The notes beneath the pieces were generated by a model. The model saw nothing but the letters and a program-made list of their open reading frames with translations. It was not told the origin of the DNA and searched no databases. Of a stretch of DNA of 64,000 bases, positions 11,451-24,500 are shown one piece after another (positions within the stretch are counted from its first letter, which is position 1; every line of letters begins with the position of its first letter). The stretch is from Asterias rubens (lineage: Eukaryota > Echinodermata > Asteroidea > Forcipulatida > Asteriidae), in the NCBI RefSeq assembly GCF_902459465.1, contig NC_047078.1, forward strand, positions 964,191 to 1,028,190. Direction: 5' to 3'. A program made the position numbers and the translations under genes.

Positions 11451-14400
11451 GCATAGTCTGCTTCTCTTTTCATAAAGTAACAAAATAATTTCCAATGATT
11501 ATACTGAACACAAAATAATTTTCCTTTTTTGGGGGGTGATAATGACACCTGTTGTTATAAGGGTTAAAACAACAGAGGGCGCTCTACTGAAAAAAACAAC
11601 AACAATAACACGTCAGTTTTCGTCAGAAACCTAGACTCACATTATATATCAGTTTCCAACTTTAACTGGAAGTCAAGGTCAAACAGGGTCGCATATTGTA
11701 TAGCACGTGATAAGTCTATTAAGACCTTTCAGATGATGCATAGATTGAAAAAATCCAATGTATGGTTCAGATGTTATGATTTTTTTCAAATATTAAACAT
11801 CCGGTTTGAACCGGAAGACAATTTTGTCAGGTCACAAATTATAGCGTTAGTAATGTTTTTCAAAGCCTTATCTGACGACGTTCAGATAATAAACAACTAA
11901 TTTCTGGTTCTGGGGTAATATTTTTTCAAATAATTAACTGCATCTTCCTGCAACTGGAGGTCAAGGTTTAATAGTCAATGTTGTGTATCGTTTCTTAAGT
12001 TGTTACATACCTACCCAATGACGTATAAATAATTATATAAAAAATCGAATGTGTGGTTGTGAAATTATTTTTCTTTGACCAATTATTTTCAACCTCTGGT
12101 TTGAACAAGAAGCCAAGTTTAAACTGATTTCATTTGTGTAGATCCTGACTAGTTCATTAAAACCTTTCAGCTGATGTATGACTTGTAAACATTTTATAAT
12201 TATGTGATGGACTATCTGAAGGTGTATAATGTATCTTATAACATCAATGCATATGTATTCCTACTTGTAGTTTTGGTGCGAGACGTTGTTCATTATTACT
12301 CAACTACTGCGATTCACCGCGATTCACTCAGCGCTCGTTGTTACTAAAAACGTTACAGCGCCCTCTTTCGCTGGACTAAAGAGAGCACTTTTGGGAATTC
12401 CCGCGTTTGCACTGCATAGCGTACATAGCGTGCGTTGTTGATCAAAATGGGGTAAACGCGTGGGTCAACAGGTGCTTTGACGTCCCTTTTCGACTGATGT
12501 AAAGGTCCAAATTTTGTTATTTCTGTGCAAAAGATTGAGCGGGATTGCTGTTTTACAATCTGAAACAAAAATTACGTTGAAATGATCAGTAGTTTTAAAA
12601 ACATGAATACGATAAGATTTTATGAAATTTTCAAATTTTGTTTTGCACTAGAAGTATTAAAAATATTTTACGTGTTCTGTGAAGCATTTGTCCAACTTTT
12701 AATGATCTATCCGATGATGTGTAGATTGTCAAAATCCGATTCATAGTTTTTGAGTTATGATTTTTACAAATATTAAACTTTGATCTAACGTAATTCAATT
12801 CCCGATGACGTCATAATGACGTAATTAAGTATGTGTTGTCTTGATACTGAGGTTCAACTATCTGTTGAGTTTCAACATTCCATTCAATCTCAATCTTGAG
12901 TTATTCCGTAGAAAACTCGAAAGTTGTTTTTTGACGAAAAAAAACCGAAGGTGAACTTCGACCCAGGGTAACGACCCGGATGCTAAGGTCGTACGATTTT
13001 GGCGTTAACTTTTCAAATGTTGCCCCAGTCTTGGTCTATCAGATGCGAAAACTTTGAACATCATAGCTTTCATATTCGTTGAGATACAGCAAAACGAAAA
13101 TGGTCCCTTTTCAACTTTAAAAACCCTGTAATTTGACACCTAATGACGTCATCATGACGTAATGAAAACTGTGCCGTCTTCGTATTGAGGTTCAATTGTC
13201 TGGTGAGTTTCAAGGTTCAGTTTGGCTTGAATCTTGAGTTATGCTGTAGATAAGAGTTCACGGGAAGAAGAAGGAAGATGGAGAAGAAAAAAAAAGATAA
13301 TAGTGTTTGTAGAAACAAACACTAGGTGTTCGGCTATTGTTGGGTCACTGTTTGAATCAATGAAAAAAAGTGTTGTTGATAGCTCGTCAAATTGCAAAGA
13401 AATCAAAACCAAACAGTTTTCTTGATGTGTAATAATTTTATGGTAAAGCATCAAAAAGTGTACATTTCAACCTAAAAGCCTTTAAATGCCCTTTCAAAGC
13501 ATTTTACAGGCACTTCCGGTGTAAAAAGGTCAAAAGGTCAAGATAAGGTCACCAACATACCCATTTTTGTGAAGTACGTGAGGCCCTTTCATATGATGTA
13601 TAGATTGTCAAAATAGCTTTTGTGGTCGAGGAAATGTGAACTGATGAATAATGACGACTGGAGAAGAGACTAACTAACCGGAAGGGAAATGTTTGTTGAA
13701 AACGCCTTGAAAACAGACTACGTACGTAAAGCCCTTTCATATGATGTAGATTGTCAAAATAGCTTTTGTGGTTGGAGCCTTATGCATAATGACGACTGAA
13801 GAAGAGACTAACTAACCGGAAAATAAATGTTAGTTGAAAACGCCTTGAAAATAGACTAAAAACGAAGCTATTTATAGGAGAAGAAAAAAAAAATTAAATA
13901 GATATAGTGTTTGTAGAAACAAACACTAGGTGTTCGGCTATTGTTGGGTCAGTGTTTGAATAAATGAAACAAGTATTGTTAATAGCTCGTCAAATTACAA
14001 AGAAATCAAAACCAAACAGTTTTCTCGATGTGTAATAATTTTATAAAAAAAGCATCAAAAAGTGTACATTTCAACCTAAAAGCCTTTAAATACTGCCTTT
14101 TCAAAGCATTTTACAGGCTCTTCCAGTTTAAAAAGGTCAAAAAGTCAAGAGAAGGTCACCAACATACCCATTTTTGTGGAATACGTGAGGCCCTTTCATA
14201 TGATTCTAGCAATTTTCCAGGCATTGTACAATAAAGTAAGCATTGAGAAGTGGTACGGTCCGTGCTTATCCCAGACGCTTCCAAAAAGTATGGGAAACGT
14301 TGGGCGCATTTCCGAGCCGATGCCAAAAGATGAACAATGATGGGTACAGATCAAAGCCGTTTTCATGCAGTGGTGCACAATTCAGGCCGTTTCGAGACTC

Positions 14401-14717
14401 CTTAACTTTTGAATTCGGTCGGTGTAATTACGCTTGTCGAAATGATCTTTGAACAAAATGTCAGGAAACGTAAGGAATAAAGAAATAGCTTAGCTCTTGG
14501 CCAATATCGTAAGAATTTGTTTTTACTAAACGCCTGACCCGACATTTAATGTATTCATGCTAAAAAAAATTAATGAAAATTATAATTAGGTCTCCGTTCT
14601 ACAAACTAGAGTTAATTCGAATTTCATCTTGCACTGCTGTTTGACATAATTATTCCACTTACTGCAAGTACTGATTTGTACTTTTCAGATTGATATAATT
14701 GCGCAGATAATATTATT

Positions 14718-15101
14718 AAAATGTTCACCTTAGTTTGTATTTATAAATTACTCATGTTTGGAGCATTGTTAAGGTTCCAACAGCCGGTGTGGACGTTTTT
14801 TTTATTGTCATTTATGAGCTAGCAACTATTAGCTCCCCGCTTAACTGTTTACATCTGTTTTCATAAATATACAAGTCATTAAAAAAAATATTAAGTTTTT
14901 ATTGATGACTTGTGTATTAATTTATGAAAACAGATGTAAACAGTTAAACGGGGAGCTAATATTATTTGTAATGTCAAAAGTTGCACTAATAGTTGCTAGC
15001 TCATAAATGACAATAAAAAACGCCCACACCGGCTGTTGGAACCCTTGATAATGCTCCAAACACGAATAATTAACAAATACAAACTAGGTGAAAATTTTAG
15101 C
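14718..15101. repeat. ~385-bp inverted repeat (foldback element)
   Basis: The left arm runs from AAATGTTCACCTTAGTTTGT through TGGAGCATTGTTAAGG and ACAGCCGGTGTGGACG to CTTAACTGTTTACATCTG. The right arm gives the reverse complement in the opposite order, ending ACAAACTAGGTGAAAATTTT. Arms of about 165 bp surround a short A/T centre near 14880-14900. Mismatches are few apart from one internal indel of about 25 bp. Non-coding. Confidence 0.85.
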
Positions 15102-16183
15102 ATGTGAACTTTTAGTGCACCCCAGTTAAAATCTAGGGACGAAGGCTTGAATCGTGTGGATTGATTGTTCAGACCCTACGTGATTGTTTGGGGTTTCCCT
15201 CTATAATGGTTGCCTACCACATCTAAAACTGACATTTCTTAACCACTACACGAGTATCTCCAGGTATATGGCTCTTTCGAAAAAGATGTATAAAGAAAAA
15301 CTTTACATGTAGTGGTTGTATATTTACAAACACTTGTTCGGTGTACATATCTATTTTTTTTTAAATCAAAACTTAACCCCTTTAACTCTTACACAATGTG
15401 TTTTATAAAATTGGTGGGATTTGATCCTACAAGGTTTGCACTGCTGGAGCAGATCTCTTACCGCTGCTAGAGCAGGGCCCAACTTCATAGAGCTGCTTAA
15501 CGGTCGATTTTGTGCTTACTGGGCGCACCTAGCAAATTGTTCATTTCATAGCCTTGCTTAAGACAAGTCAAAAGGTCAAGAGAAGGTCACCAACATCTCC
15601 ATTTTTATGAAGTACGTAAAGCTCTTTCGTATGATGTAAAGATTGACAAAATAGCTTTTGTGGTTGAGGAAATATGAACTTATTAAATACTGACGACTGT
15701 GGAAGAGACTAACTTATTAAAAGAGGGAAATGTATTTATGAAAACGCCCTGAACGCGACTATACACAAGCATTAATGTGTACATTTCAGCCTAAAAGCCA
15801 TTACTTAACGCCTTTTTCAAAGCATTCAAAGCATTCTAAAGGCACTACATACGTACGTAAAGCCCTTTCATATGACGTAGATTGTCAAAATAGCTTTTGT
15901 GGAGAACTGGAGAAGAGACTAACTAACCGGAAAGGAAATGTTTGTTGAAAACGCCTTGAAAACAGACTACGTACGTAAAGCCCTTTCATAAATGATGTAG
16001 ATTGTCAAAATAGCTTTTGTGGTTGAGGGCATAAGCATAGGAACTTATGCATAATGACGACTGGAGAAGAGACTAACTAACCGGAAGAGAAATGTTTGTT
16101 GAAAACGACTTGAAAACAGACTAAAAACGAAGCTAATAGGAGAAGAAAAAATAAAATAAAAAAATAAATAATACAAAATTTGG

Positions 16184-16282
16184 TCGCCAATTGGTCTCCC
16201 ATCAAAGTACTAACCAAGCCCGATTTTGCTTAACTTCAGTGATCGGACGGGAACCGGTCATATCAACGCAGTACGGTCGTAG
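16184..16282 (-). pseudogene. 5S rRNA-derived fragment (5S pseudogene or SINE3-type head)
   Basis: Read on the minus strand from 16282, it starts CTACGACCGTACTGCGTTGA and contains GTCCGATCACTGAAGTTAAG, GGGCTTGGTTAGTACTTTGA and GATGGGAGACC, colinear with eukaryotic 5S rRNA from about nucleotide 3 to 97. Internal-promoter regions (box A around AAGTTAAGCA, box C around GATGGGAGACC) are recognisable. The last ~22 nt that close helix I are missing and replaced by an A/T-rich stretch, so it cannot fold as normal 5S. It is a single copy here, not a 5S array. Confidence 0.75.
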
Positions 16283-16866
16283 ATAATAATAATACAATAA
16301 ATTCGATTTGAACCAGAAGACAAGGTCAAAAAGTTAAACGCCTTGAACGAAGACTATTCTAAATGAAGCTTTTTCGCGCTCTATGGATGATCACTGGAGC
16401 GTGACTCTCCCGCACAGCTAATACACTACACGTTGTGTGTATGCCTAAGTGTAATGTTTATGCACATACCAACGGGGGATTTACGTTGTTCTTTAGACGT
16501 GAATTTTGAAATTTTCAACCTCTCTTTTGAGCCGGAAGACGAAATCAAAATGTGGTCATGTCTGTGAGGCGTTTACGGAGTTTTTAATGCCCTTTCCGAT
16601 GATGTATTGATTGTAAAAATCCCTCAAGTAGATCAAAAGTTATGAATTTTTTTTTTATGTTATTGTCTACCTGTGTGCAAAGTTTCAACTTAATGCAAGC
16701 TTTGCATCTATGCTTTTTCTTGCGGACAATCGACAGCGAGAAGAATAAGAAACCCCCCCCCAAAAAAACAAAACAAAAAAAAACCGAACAAAAACAATGA
16801 GTTGTTCGGGCTGTTGCCCGAACACCTAAATAACAATAGGTGTTCGTGCATGCACCAACACCTAAT

Positions 16867-19800
16867 AAGGGGTAAGTCCATCATTTATCGAATTTGGAAA
16901 GAATCACAAGGGGTAAGTCCAGAACTTTTATCAAATTTTGGCTTAAAAAATGAAGAAAAAAAAGTAGAAAGTCAGGTAAATTAAAATTATATTGGGAGGT
17001 TTTCCCCCAACTTTCTAAAGTTCTTTATACGTTAAAAAAACACTACGTAGATTCAATGGGTCGACCACCTGCCCTCTCTTGAAAAATCGATCTTCGATTG
17101 ATCATTCATTAATAGTTAAAATTATAAACAGATGTTAGGACGAAAGAATGCGCCTGCAGGATATAACCAGTGAAATCTCTATTGAGGGAGTGTTGACTCT
17201 ACTGAAATTTTTACGTCTGGCCCCAATAATAATATTGTCATCGACTTGGGGGGGGGGGGGGGGGGGGGCAAGGTCGAGAAATATCCAATGCACTGACTTT
17301 GTGACACAGCGTTCCGTTTCGAGCATAGAGAGTAAGTACAGACTGCTGTCCTTATTAACTAGAGAGGTAGGCCTACCGAAAGGGAGTGGTGTGGTGTGTG
17401 CTTCCATGCTTTGCCGAGATCAAGAATTGGTGAGTGAAACATTAAAGATGCTATGTCAGATTTTTGGCTGATTTGACCCAAAACTTTTGATTTAAAATTC
17501 AATAGGTATTTTGATGGGGGTCGAGAAAGTTACAAGCCTTCATATTGAGCCATTGCTCGAAAAAGTCCGCCAATTATTAGTCATGGTTCCTGACCATTAA
17601 AAGTAAAAGTTAACTTTTCCGTTAGAGCGGGTGATACTCTTTGAAATAATAATTCACTCAAAAAAATATATTTTTTAATGTTTGGGGCCAAAAATCGGAC
17701 ATAGCATTAACCGGGGAGGGATGGCTGTGTTTATATGTGTGAGGGTCCCGGGGTAATTTGTTTTCTGTATTAGAATTATGTTTAATTGCCGTCCTAAAAA
17801 AAATGTCCTTATGTTATTAAGGATCCCCTTTTTTTTAAAATCGATTTAGACGAAAAAGATCATTGAAAAGCACTAGTGGTAGTGTTGGTGTAGGCCTACA
17901 GTGGGGGAAAAAATGCGACCAGGGTGTGGGGGCAGGGGTGTGGGGAGGGCCTGCCAATTTCATTGATTTATTTATTTCACTGAGACATAATTTCATTCGT
18001 AAAAACACTCAGGTAAACATAAACTGGTCAACAAAAAAGGTAGCACCCGAAGGATTTAAAAACAACCTTTATTAATTACTTTCAAATCATGATGAAGATG
18101 ATGATGCAGCTTCTTGTATCGTAGGAGGTCCTGTTTTCGAGGTGTCCCTAAAATCGTGGCAAATCTTTTACCTCTCTGTGCGCGATGTAAACAGGCCCTA
18201 GATAAAAATTGTGTGGTTTTATTTGCCAAGCAAAGAGTCTCCTCTCCCTTGACCAAAACTTAGAAACACGTAAGGCTCCACTGGATATTTGCACTTGTAA
18301 ATGCATAACGTTTGGTATTTTAGGCATTTCTACAAGGTACAAAAATATGTCGTAATGTTGAGGCCATATACAAATAATTATTTGCCCACCGAAAAAGTTT
18401 CATCAAACACTAGTTCAATTCACAATTCATGATGATCAAATCATGTGACTGAATATTTTGCTGAGCATTCTGGAAAAAAAATACAGAGGCTTAAAGAAGC
18501 CATGTGCCTTATATCATTTTCTAATATTTTTGGAGATTTTTGTTTTTAACCCTCCGATCAATATTATTATTAATATTAAAATTTAAACGATCAGCTTGTT
18601 GATTCAATTATCACTGTTTATTTATACGCTTTGTTATAAATTTTAAGAGAAAAAAAAGGGGGGAAAAAATAAATAAAAATCAGATATGAAAGCCAATGAT
18701 TATTCACACTTTTTTTTAATTATTTAATTTTGTTATCTTTTGCAAATTACCATGGTAATTTTAAAATTTCATTAAAAAATATTATGAATAAAACGAAGAC
18801 AACTGCTGGCTATAGAGTAATACACAGAGCCTCAAAGAACACTTGTAGTCACTGTAGATGTTTCTTCCATGTATGGCTTCACCGGGAAACTATGCTTTCT
18901 TGTTTGCCGTGAAAACAGGAAAAACTCAAAACAAATGGGGCCAGTTGAAGTCATTGAAGATCGGTGTGTAGTGTGAACATTTCAATGTCCATCAAGTTTT
19001 AATATAAATTATGTTTGCATACTTCATATTAACAAAAGAAGGTAATTAGAGCATCGGTTGATATAAGGCATCTTTTTTTGTTTCCCAATTCTAAGAAAAA
19101 GGCATAATAGCGTGAAAACTGGTAAGGGGGACAATACTTTCTTCAAAATAACTTTTGTGAACACAAGAGGGGGCTATTTTCGCTTTCTAACTTTTTAATG
19201 ACGTTGACACATTTTTTCTTACATCAACGAGCGTTGTAAAACTTTCGAGAATACAACCTTTCTTGAAAGACTTCAGCAGAATGTAGTAATATGAACATGT
19301 AGTAGGTGAGTTGATATAATAACAATTATTCAACAAAGAATAAACATAGAAAATGGTTTAAAGAATGGGCAAGCCCTAAAAAAACTAACTTTTTAGAAAA
19401 ATAAGGGCTAGGATTTGGAATCAAGTTGGGTAACACTACACTACAGTACAGTACAGACAGGCTATCAACATGATCAACCGGGTGTACACGTACGTTTCGG
19501 GGCCGGGTTTCGGGTCGCATTTACACGGCCAGGTAGACCATTATTTATAGAGAAAGGACCCACCTCTACTCAAGTCTTTGGATAGACCGGGTACCAGAAT
19601 TCAAGTTCGGAAGTATCATTGTAATATTATGAAACTTTGGATTTAATACACTTTGACTTTCGCTTTCGGAACAGAAAAAAAGTTCACAGATTTACAAATA
19701 ACTAGGGTTTACAGAAGGTAATGGTAAAAGACTTCTCTTGAAATATTATTCCTTGAAATGCTTTACTTTTTGAGAAAACATTAATACAATTATCAATTCT

Positions 19801-20027
19801 CGACATCAATAATTACGGATTTATAGTAAACACATGCCATGACACGGCGAAACGTGCTGAAACAAGGGTGGGTTTTTCCCGTTATTTTCTCCCAACTCCG
19901 ATGACCGATTGAGCCTAAATTTACACAGGTTTGTTATTTTATTTAGAAGTTGTGATACACGAAGTGTGGGCCTTGCCTTGGACAATACTGTTTACCGAAA
20001 GTTTCCACTGGCTTTAACAAAACATGA
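16867..20027. other. Upstream region of GAL3ST-like copy 2
   Basis: Counterpart of 1198-4527 with the same repeats. The G run is longer (about 22 G near 17247-17268). Two deletions relative to unit 1 lie near 17205 (57 bp) and 17583 (about 107 bp). No gene seen. Confidence 0.5.
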
Positions 20028-20132
20028 AACGGCAAGCCGTTCGTATTTAACTTAAATATATTAACTAATATTAATGTTCGTATTTAACTTAAATATATTA
20101 ACTAATATTAATATTAATATTATTAATATTAG
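20028..20132. repeat. Rearranged remnant of the palindrome in unit 2
   Basis: The left arm (AAACGGCAAGCCGTTCGTAT onward) is followed by a second direct copy of its middle part (GTTCGTATTTAACTTAAATA), and the distal right arm is lost, joining straight to GTTTGTTTACCC. The intact form is at 4528-4634. Confidence 0.8.
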
Positions 20133-20159
20133 TTTGTTTACCCAATGCAATGGGTATGT

Positions 20160-21105
20160 TAGGGCCACTGATTTTCCGCGATCGCGGAAAACGGACGGAA
20201 TTCGCGGAATCCGCCCTTTGAAACGGAAAACGGGATTTCAGAAAATTTGATTTTTTTTTTTTTTCTTGACGCCAAAACTATTGAAATTGCATTCTTTATT
20301 AAGATTCTTTTTGTTAAACTAAAAAGGCATCAGAAATCAGACCATTAAAAAGTACGAGATCGTAACCGTGGATCATTCTGTTCTACTTCACACCATCCTC
20401 AATGTTTACACACATGATGTACACACGTTGTTAACATGGTTAAGCGAAGGGCATTATTCGCGGCACGTTTTAAACATTTTTTGTTCACCCAAATTGCATT
20501 TTCTCCCTCTCTTTTACCAACAATACACAAACTAGCTTACCTATGATCTATAAGAACACATACAATGTTTTTTCATCTCGGAAAGGTCTAAAATAAAACC
20601 GTAAACTGTCAACATTCTGTCGCCAAAGCGAAAACAAAATGGCTGACATTTTGTTTGTGGATGGAGAATGGTCACGTCCATAGACTTGTTCCCAAGTCTT
20701 TGATCATGCTGAAACAGCGCCCTCTTGTGGATACACTCCTGTCATTAGACTACAATGTGGCTGATGCAGAGAATCAACTGAGTTTTAGACTTGGAATCAA
20801 GTCTATCACATCATGTGCATTGATACTGCAGTCACAGTGCAACCTTTTTAGAACAGCAGTATACAAAATAATCCACAATTATAAAAAAAAGTATTTTTTT
20901 GAAATTTGTCAGTTCAAATGAACATTTTACGAAGTCAACAGTGCAACTTATCTCAAATTGATTTTTATAAGTATGTCCCTGGGTATTAAACAACCTTTTA
21001 TCTAATTAAAAAAACATGAAACGGAATTTTTTGTGCCTGAAACGGAATTCATGTTTTTGCCAAACGGAATTTGCACTTTTCTGAAACGGAAAATCAGTGG
21101 CCCTA
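20160..21105. mobile_element. 946-bp non-autonomous DNA transposon, hAT-like, unique to unit 2
   Basis: The insertion starts TAGGGCCACTGATTTTCCG and ends with the inverted repeat CGGAAAATCAGTGGCCCTA. GTATGT flanks both sides (20154-20159 and 21106-21111), and unit 1 shows the empty site GGGTATGTTATGGAG near 4662-4676. The TIR start (TAGGG) resembles hAT elements, which usually make 8-bp duplications; here 6 bp match on this reading, or 8 bp (GTATGTTA) if the ends are drawn two bases further in on the left. No transposase ORF. Internal sub-terminal motifs (ACGGAATTCGCGGAATCCGC, GAAACGGAATT) are repeated near both ends. Confidence 0.85.
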
Positions 21106-21256
21106 GTATGTTATGGAGATCTTTTTGTACAATATATTTTTTATTTATTTCTCATTTTCTTACTTGTTTTTTACAACCAGATGTGGGGAGGCAGGTCAAC
21201 GGACCACAGTAAATACTTTGCTTACGTTTTTCCTAATCCTAGCCCATCAGGAAGTA

Positions 21257-21325
21257 TAGTTGCGATAATGTAACCCTCTCCTCCCTACGCCGTCGGGAGG
21301 GAGGAGGGTTATGTTATTGCAACTA
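21257..21325. repeat. ~70-bp GC-rich hairpin element (unit 2 copy)
   Basis: Counterpart of 4815-4883, with both arms unchanged. Confidence 0.6.
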
Positions 21326-21545
21326 ATATGGAAGTATAGTTGTAATGTCATGATAATAATAGTAATAATAATTACGTGATTCCTTGAATAAATATTTCTT
21401 GTGTTTTTGTGCACATCTCTTTCTGGAAAACTGATGAGCGACATTGCTTGTCTGATTATCTTTTCTAGATAACTACCCTATCTTGAGTTGCTATCCAGAG
21501 GCTTCTGATCTTCAGGCCAATGTCAGGGAACGTCTAGCAGCCAAA

Positions 21546-24500
21546 ATGAAGAGCATCCAAACAGCTTTTGTGTGTACCCTTCTAATTGCTATGCTGTTCC
21601 TCTTCCTATCCATGATGTACTTAACCTTAAACAAGGGCATTTTTTCTGGTGACAAAAGGTAAGAACGTAAACCTGTTTCCATTATTGGCCAGACTTGATT
21701 TACCAATGGCGAAATCAACCGAAACAGTTATTGGTTACTACCCCAAAAACACACCCCTGACTGGGCAAATTTGGTTGAACAAGGGAAAGTGGTAGTCCAA
21801 CCTGGGACCTCTACCAGCTGAGCTATCTAGCCTCATGTTGGCCGTCTGCCTATTTTGTTAAAATCTTTGTGTGGGGGTGCCAGTCAGAAGCTATTCAACC
21901 TGTGACTGCTGTTTAGCCAAGTTTGTACTTTGTATCAGTGCAACAAAGTTGTAACTCATGGGAAAGGGTTGTTTTTTGTAGATTTGAAGATGGGCAATTT
22001 GTGTCAAACAACTTTGTTCCTAATGGTACTGTATGAGAAACAAAAACTTTTAAAGCAAAAATCAAATTAATTTTTTGATTTTGGACTGGAAATGGAATAG
22101 GGGACTTTTGGAACACTACGCTGGCAGCAGACTTACCGGGTAAATCCATTTTTCCTCGGTAAAGTGCGTATATATTCAGAACTAAGTAAAGAATGGTAAT
22201 TTACCTGGTAAGTCTGCTGCCACCTAGTGAACCTGCGAGGGTAGATGTTGATACGGCAGCTCAGGGCTGTATACTGCCGAGGGAGCTGAGAACGATTTAA
22301 GGAATGTTATAGGCCAAATGACCAAGGCACTGATGTAAAGTGCATTGAGACGTACTGTGAAATCTTATTTTGTTCCAAAGTGTTTTTTTTTTTACAGGGA
22401 ACTGGTTTACTGTTAATTGCTTGTAACATGATATTAACTTGAATTTTTCTTGTAAATTTACCACCCAACAGGATGAGTGGGAGAGATGCCATCCACATGT
22501 TGATGCACGCCTCCGTTCTCAAAGACAAAATCAACAAGATGGAAGGAGTCAGGTCAAATCTGGAGTTGCTTTTATCTCCCGAGGTGGAGCAAGAAAGGAA
22601 CTTGAGCAACGATGGAGAAACTGACAAGATTCCCAAGACTAACAAGAACACTGTAAAGGATATTGGGAATATCTCATTACCTCTTACTGGAATAGATAAC
22701 AAATCACATGGTGTTAAATTGAACCCAGACAACGGGAAAAACTCGGCACAAACCAGAATAGATAACAAACCACCACCAGTTAATTTGAGCCTCGACCCCC
22801 CGAAGAATATCATTAAAGATGGAGGAAATCTTTCAAGTCTCCCCGTCAAAATTGAAGACACTTGCAAAGAGAAGACGAACATTCTTCTCTTGAAGACCCA
22901 CAAGACTGGAGGCTCCACTCTACAGAATGTTCTGTATCGCTTCGGAGACATTCGAGATTTGACCTTTGCCCTTCCGTTGACTGATGTCTACATGGGGAGT
23001 CCAGTGAAATTCAAGCCTTCGTTTGCGATTCGGTCACCGACAGGCCAGTACAACATTCTAGCGAATCATGCACGCTTCCATAAAGAAAGTAAGCTGACAA
23101 AGTTTTAAGTACTTATTTTTATCTTAAAGGGACATGTTGCCTTGGATTGGGGGCTTTGGGTCATGAACAAATTTGAAAGCGTTTGTTTTAAAATAACACA
23201 CAGCACCCACAGCAATTGCCGTGGTGCCCTTTGCAAAGTTCCATAGAAATTTACATTTTCCTCATAGAAGTGCTCTAACAAGAGAGAAATTGCTGTGCCC
23301 CTCAAGAGTGAAATTCAAGTATGATTGGAAAGATGTTTTAAAAGTTGAACAAGGATCCACACAAATATCCCTCTCTATAAAATAGTGGACTGTGTAATTA
23401 CTCAAAATAATTATTAGCACAAAACCTTACTTGGTAATGAGTAATGGGGAGAGGTTGATAGTATAACATTGTGAGAAACGGCTCCCTCTGAAGTGACAAA
23501 GTTTTTGAGACCTCAAGTTTAGAATTTGAGGTCTCGAAATCAAGCATCTGAAAGCACACAACTTCGTGTGACAAGGGTGTTTTTTATTTAATTCATATCT
23601 CGCAACTTCGATGACCAATTGAGCTCAAATTTGCACAGGATTGTTATTTTATGCATATGTTGAGATAAACAAAGTGAGAAGACTGGTATTTGACAATTAC
23701 CAATTTTGTCCACTGTCTTTAAGTCCAGAATTAAAAAGGTTTACCACAAGAAGTTGGAAACATCATGGACAATTTAACCTTTAAAACGTATAAATTTGTT
23801 TTAGTGTATTATATTTGCTATTGTTGGTGTGTAAAACGCCTTGATAATTTTTTGGGAATTGTGCTATAGGCCTATAAGAGCTGGTTTTATTATTTTTTTA
23901 ATTTTTCATACAGACATGAGGAAAATAATGGCCCCAGGCGCCAAGTTCATCACAATCCTCCGCTACCCGCCCAAGCAATTTGAAAGTACCTACAGCTACT
24001 ACAAAATGGAACGCCGGATGAAATGCTCCCTGGAAACTTTCGCAGCTTCTCCGAAGAGCTTCTATAATTATGAGAAGGAGAGAAACTCTCGTCATAGCAG
24101 CCTCAACCCGATGCTGTATGATCTTGGATTGGACATTCAAGCCATGAATGACCCTGTGAAGGTTCAGAACTGGATCTATTACATCGATGATGCGTTTGAC
24201 TTGGTCCTGATCATTGAGTATCTTAAGGAGTCCCTGATACTACTTAAAGAGATGATGTGCTGGTCTTTTGATGACATCATCTACTTTACTAGCAACGCTC
24301 GCAGCGGTATGCTCATTGAGCAGCTTTCAAATGCAACAACCAACAATCTTCTGAACTGGCTGGACGGGGACGTCCGTCTCTACCGCCATTTCAACACCAC
24401 GCTCTGGAACAAGATCCGACAGTATGGGGTGGATCGCATGGCTGCCGATGTCGCTGAGCTTGATCGTCGGAATGAGAAGCTCAGTCAACGTTGCGTCAAG

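Larger units (their letters stand above)
1198..11640. repeat. Large duplication, unit 1 (contains GAL3ST-like copy 1)
   Basis: From about 1198 to 11640 this sequence matches 16867-29286 nearly base for base, in the same orientation. The left edge is placed where both copies begin the shared ATAAGGGGTAAGTCC. The right edge is where unit 1 continues ATTATATATC while unit 2 continues AAAACGGG after the common CTAGACTCAC. Unit 1 lacks about 0.44 kb and 0.72 kb that unit 2 has near 26753-27190 and 28024-28745, and lacks the 946-bp transposon. It keeps about 57 bp (near 1541-1597) and about 107 bp (near 1961-2068) that unit 2 lacks. Confidence 0.9.
11641..16866. other. 5.2-kb spacer between the two duplication units
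   Basis: Not present beside unit 2. It is built from diverged internal repeats: a block with AGTGTTTGTAGAAACAAACA at about 13295-13560 recurs at about 13900-14190, and a block with CCCTTTCATATGATGTA...TTGTCAAAATAGCTTTTGTG recurs at about 13585-13700, 13732-13850, 15620-15740, 15860-15970 and 15978-16135. It also holds a large inverted repeat (14718-15101) and a 5S rRNA-derived fragment (16184-16282). It ends in small hairpins (TTCGGGCTGTTGCCCGAA at about 16806-16823) right at the unit 2 border. No credible protein-coding exon was seen. Confidence 0.7.
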
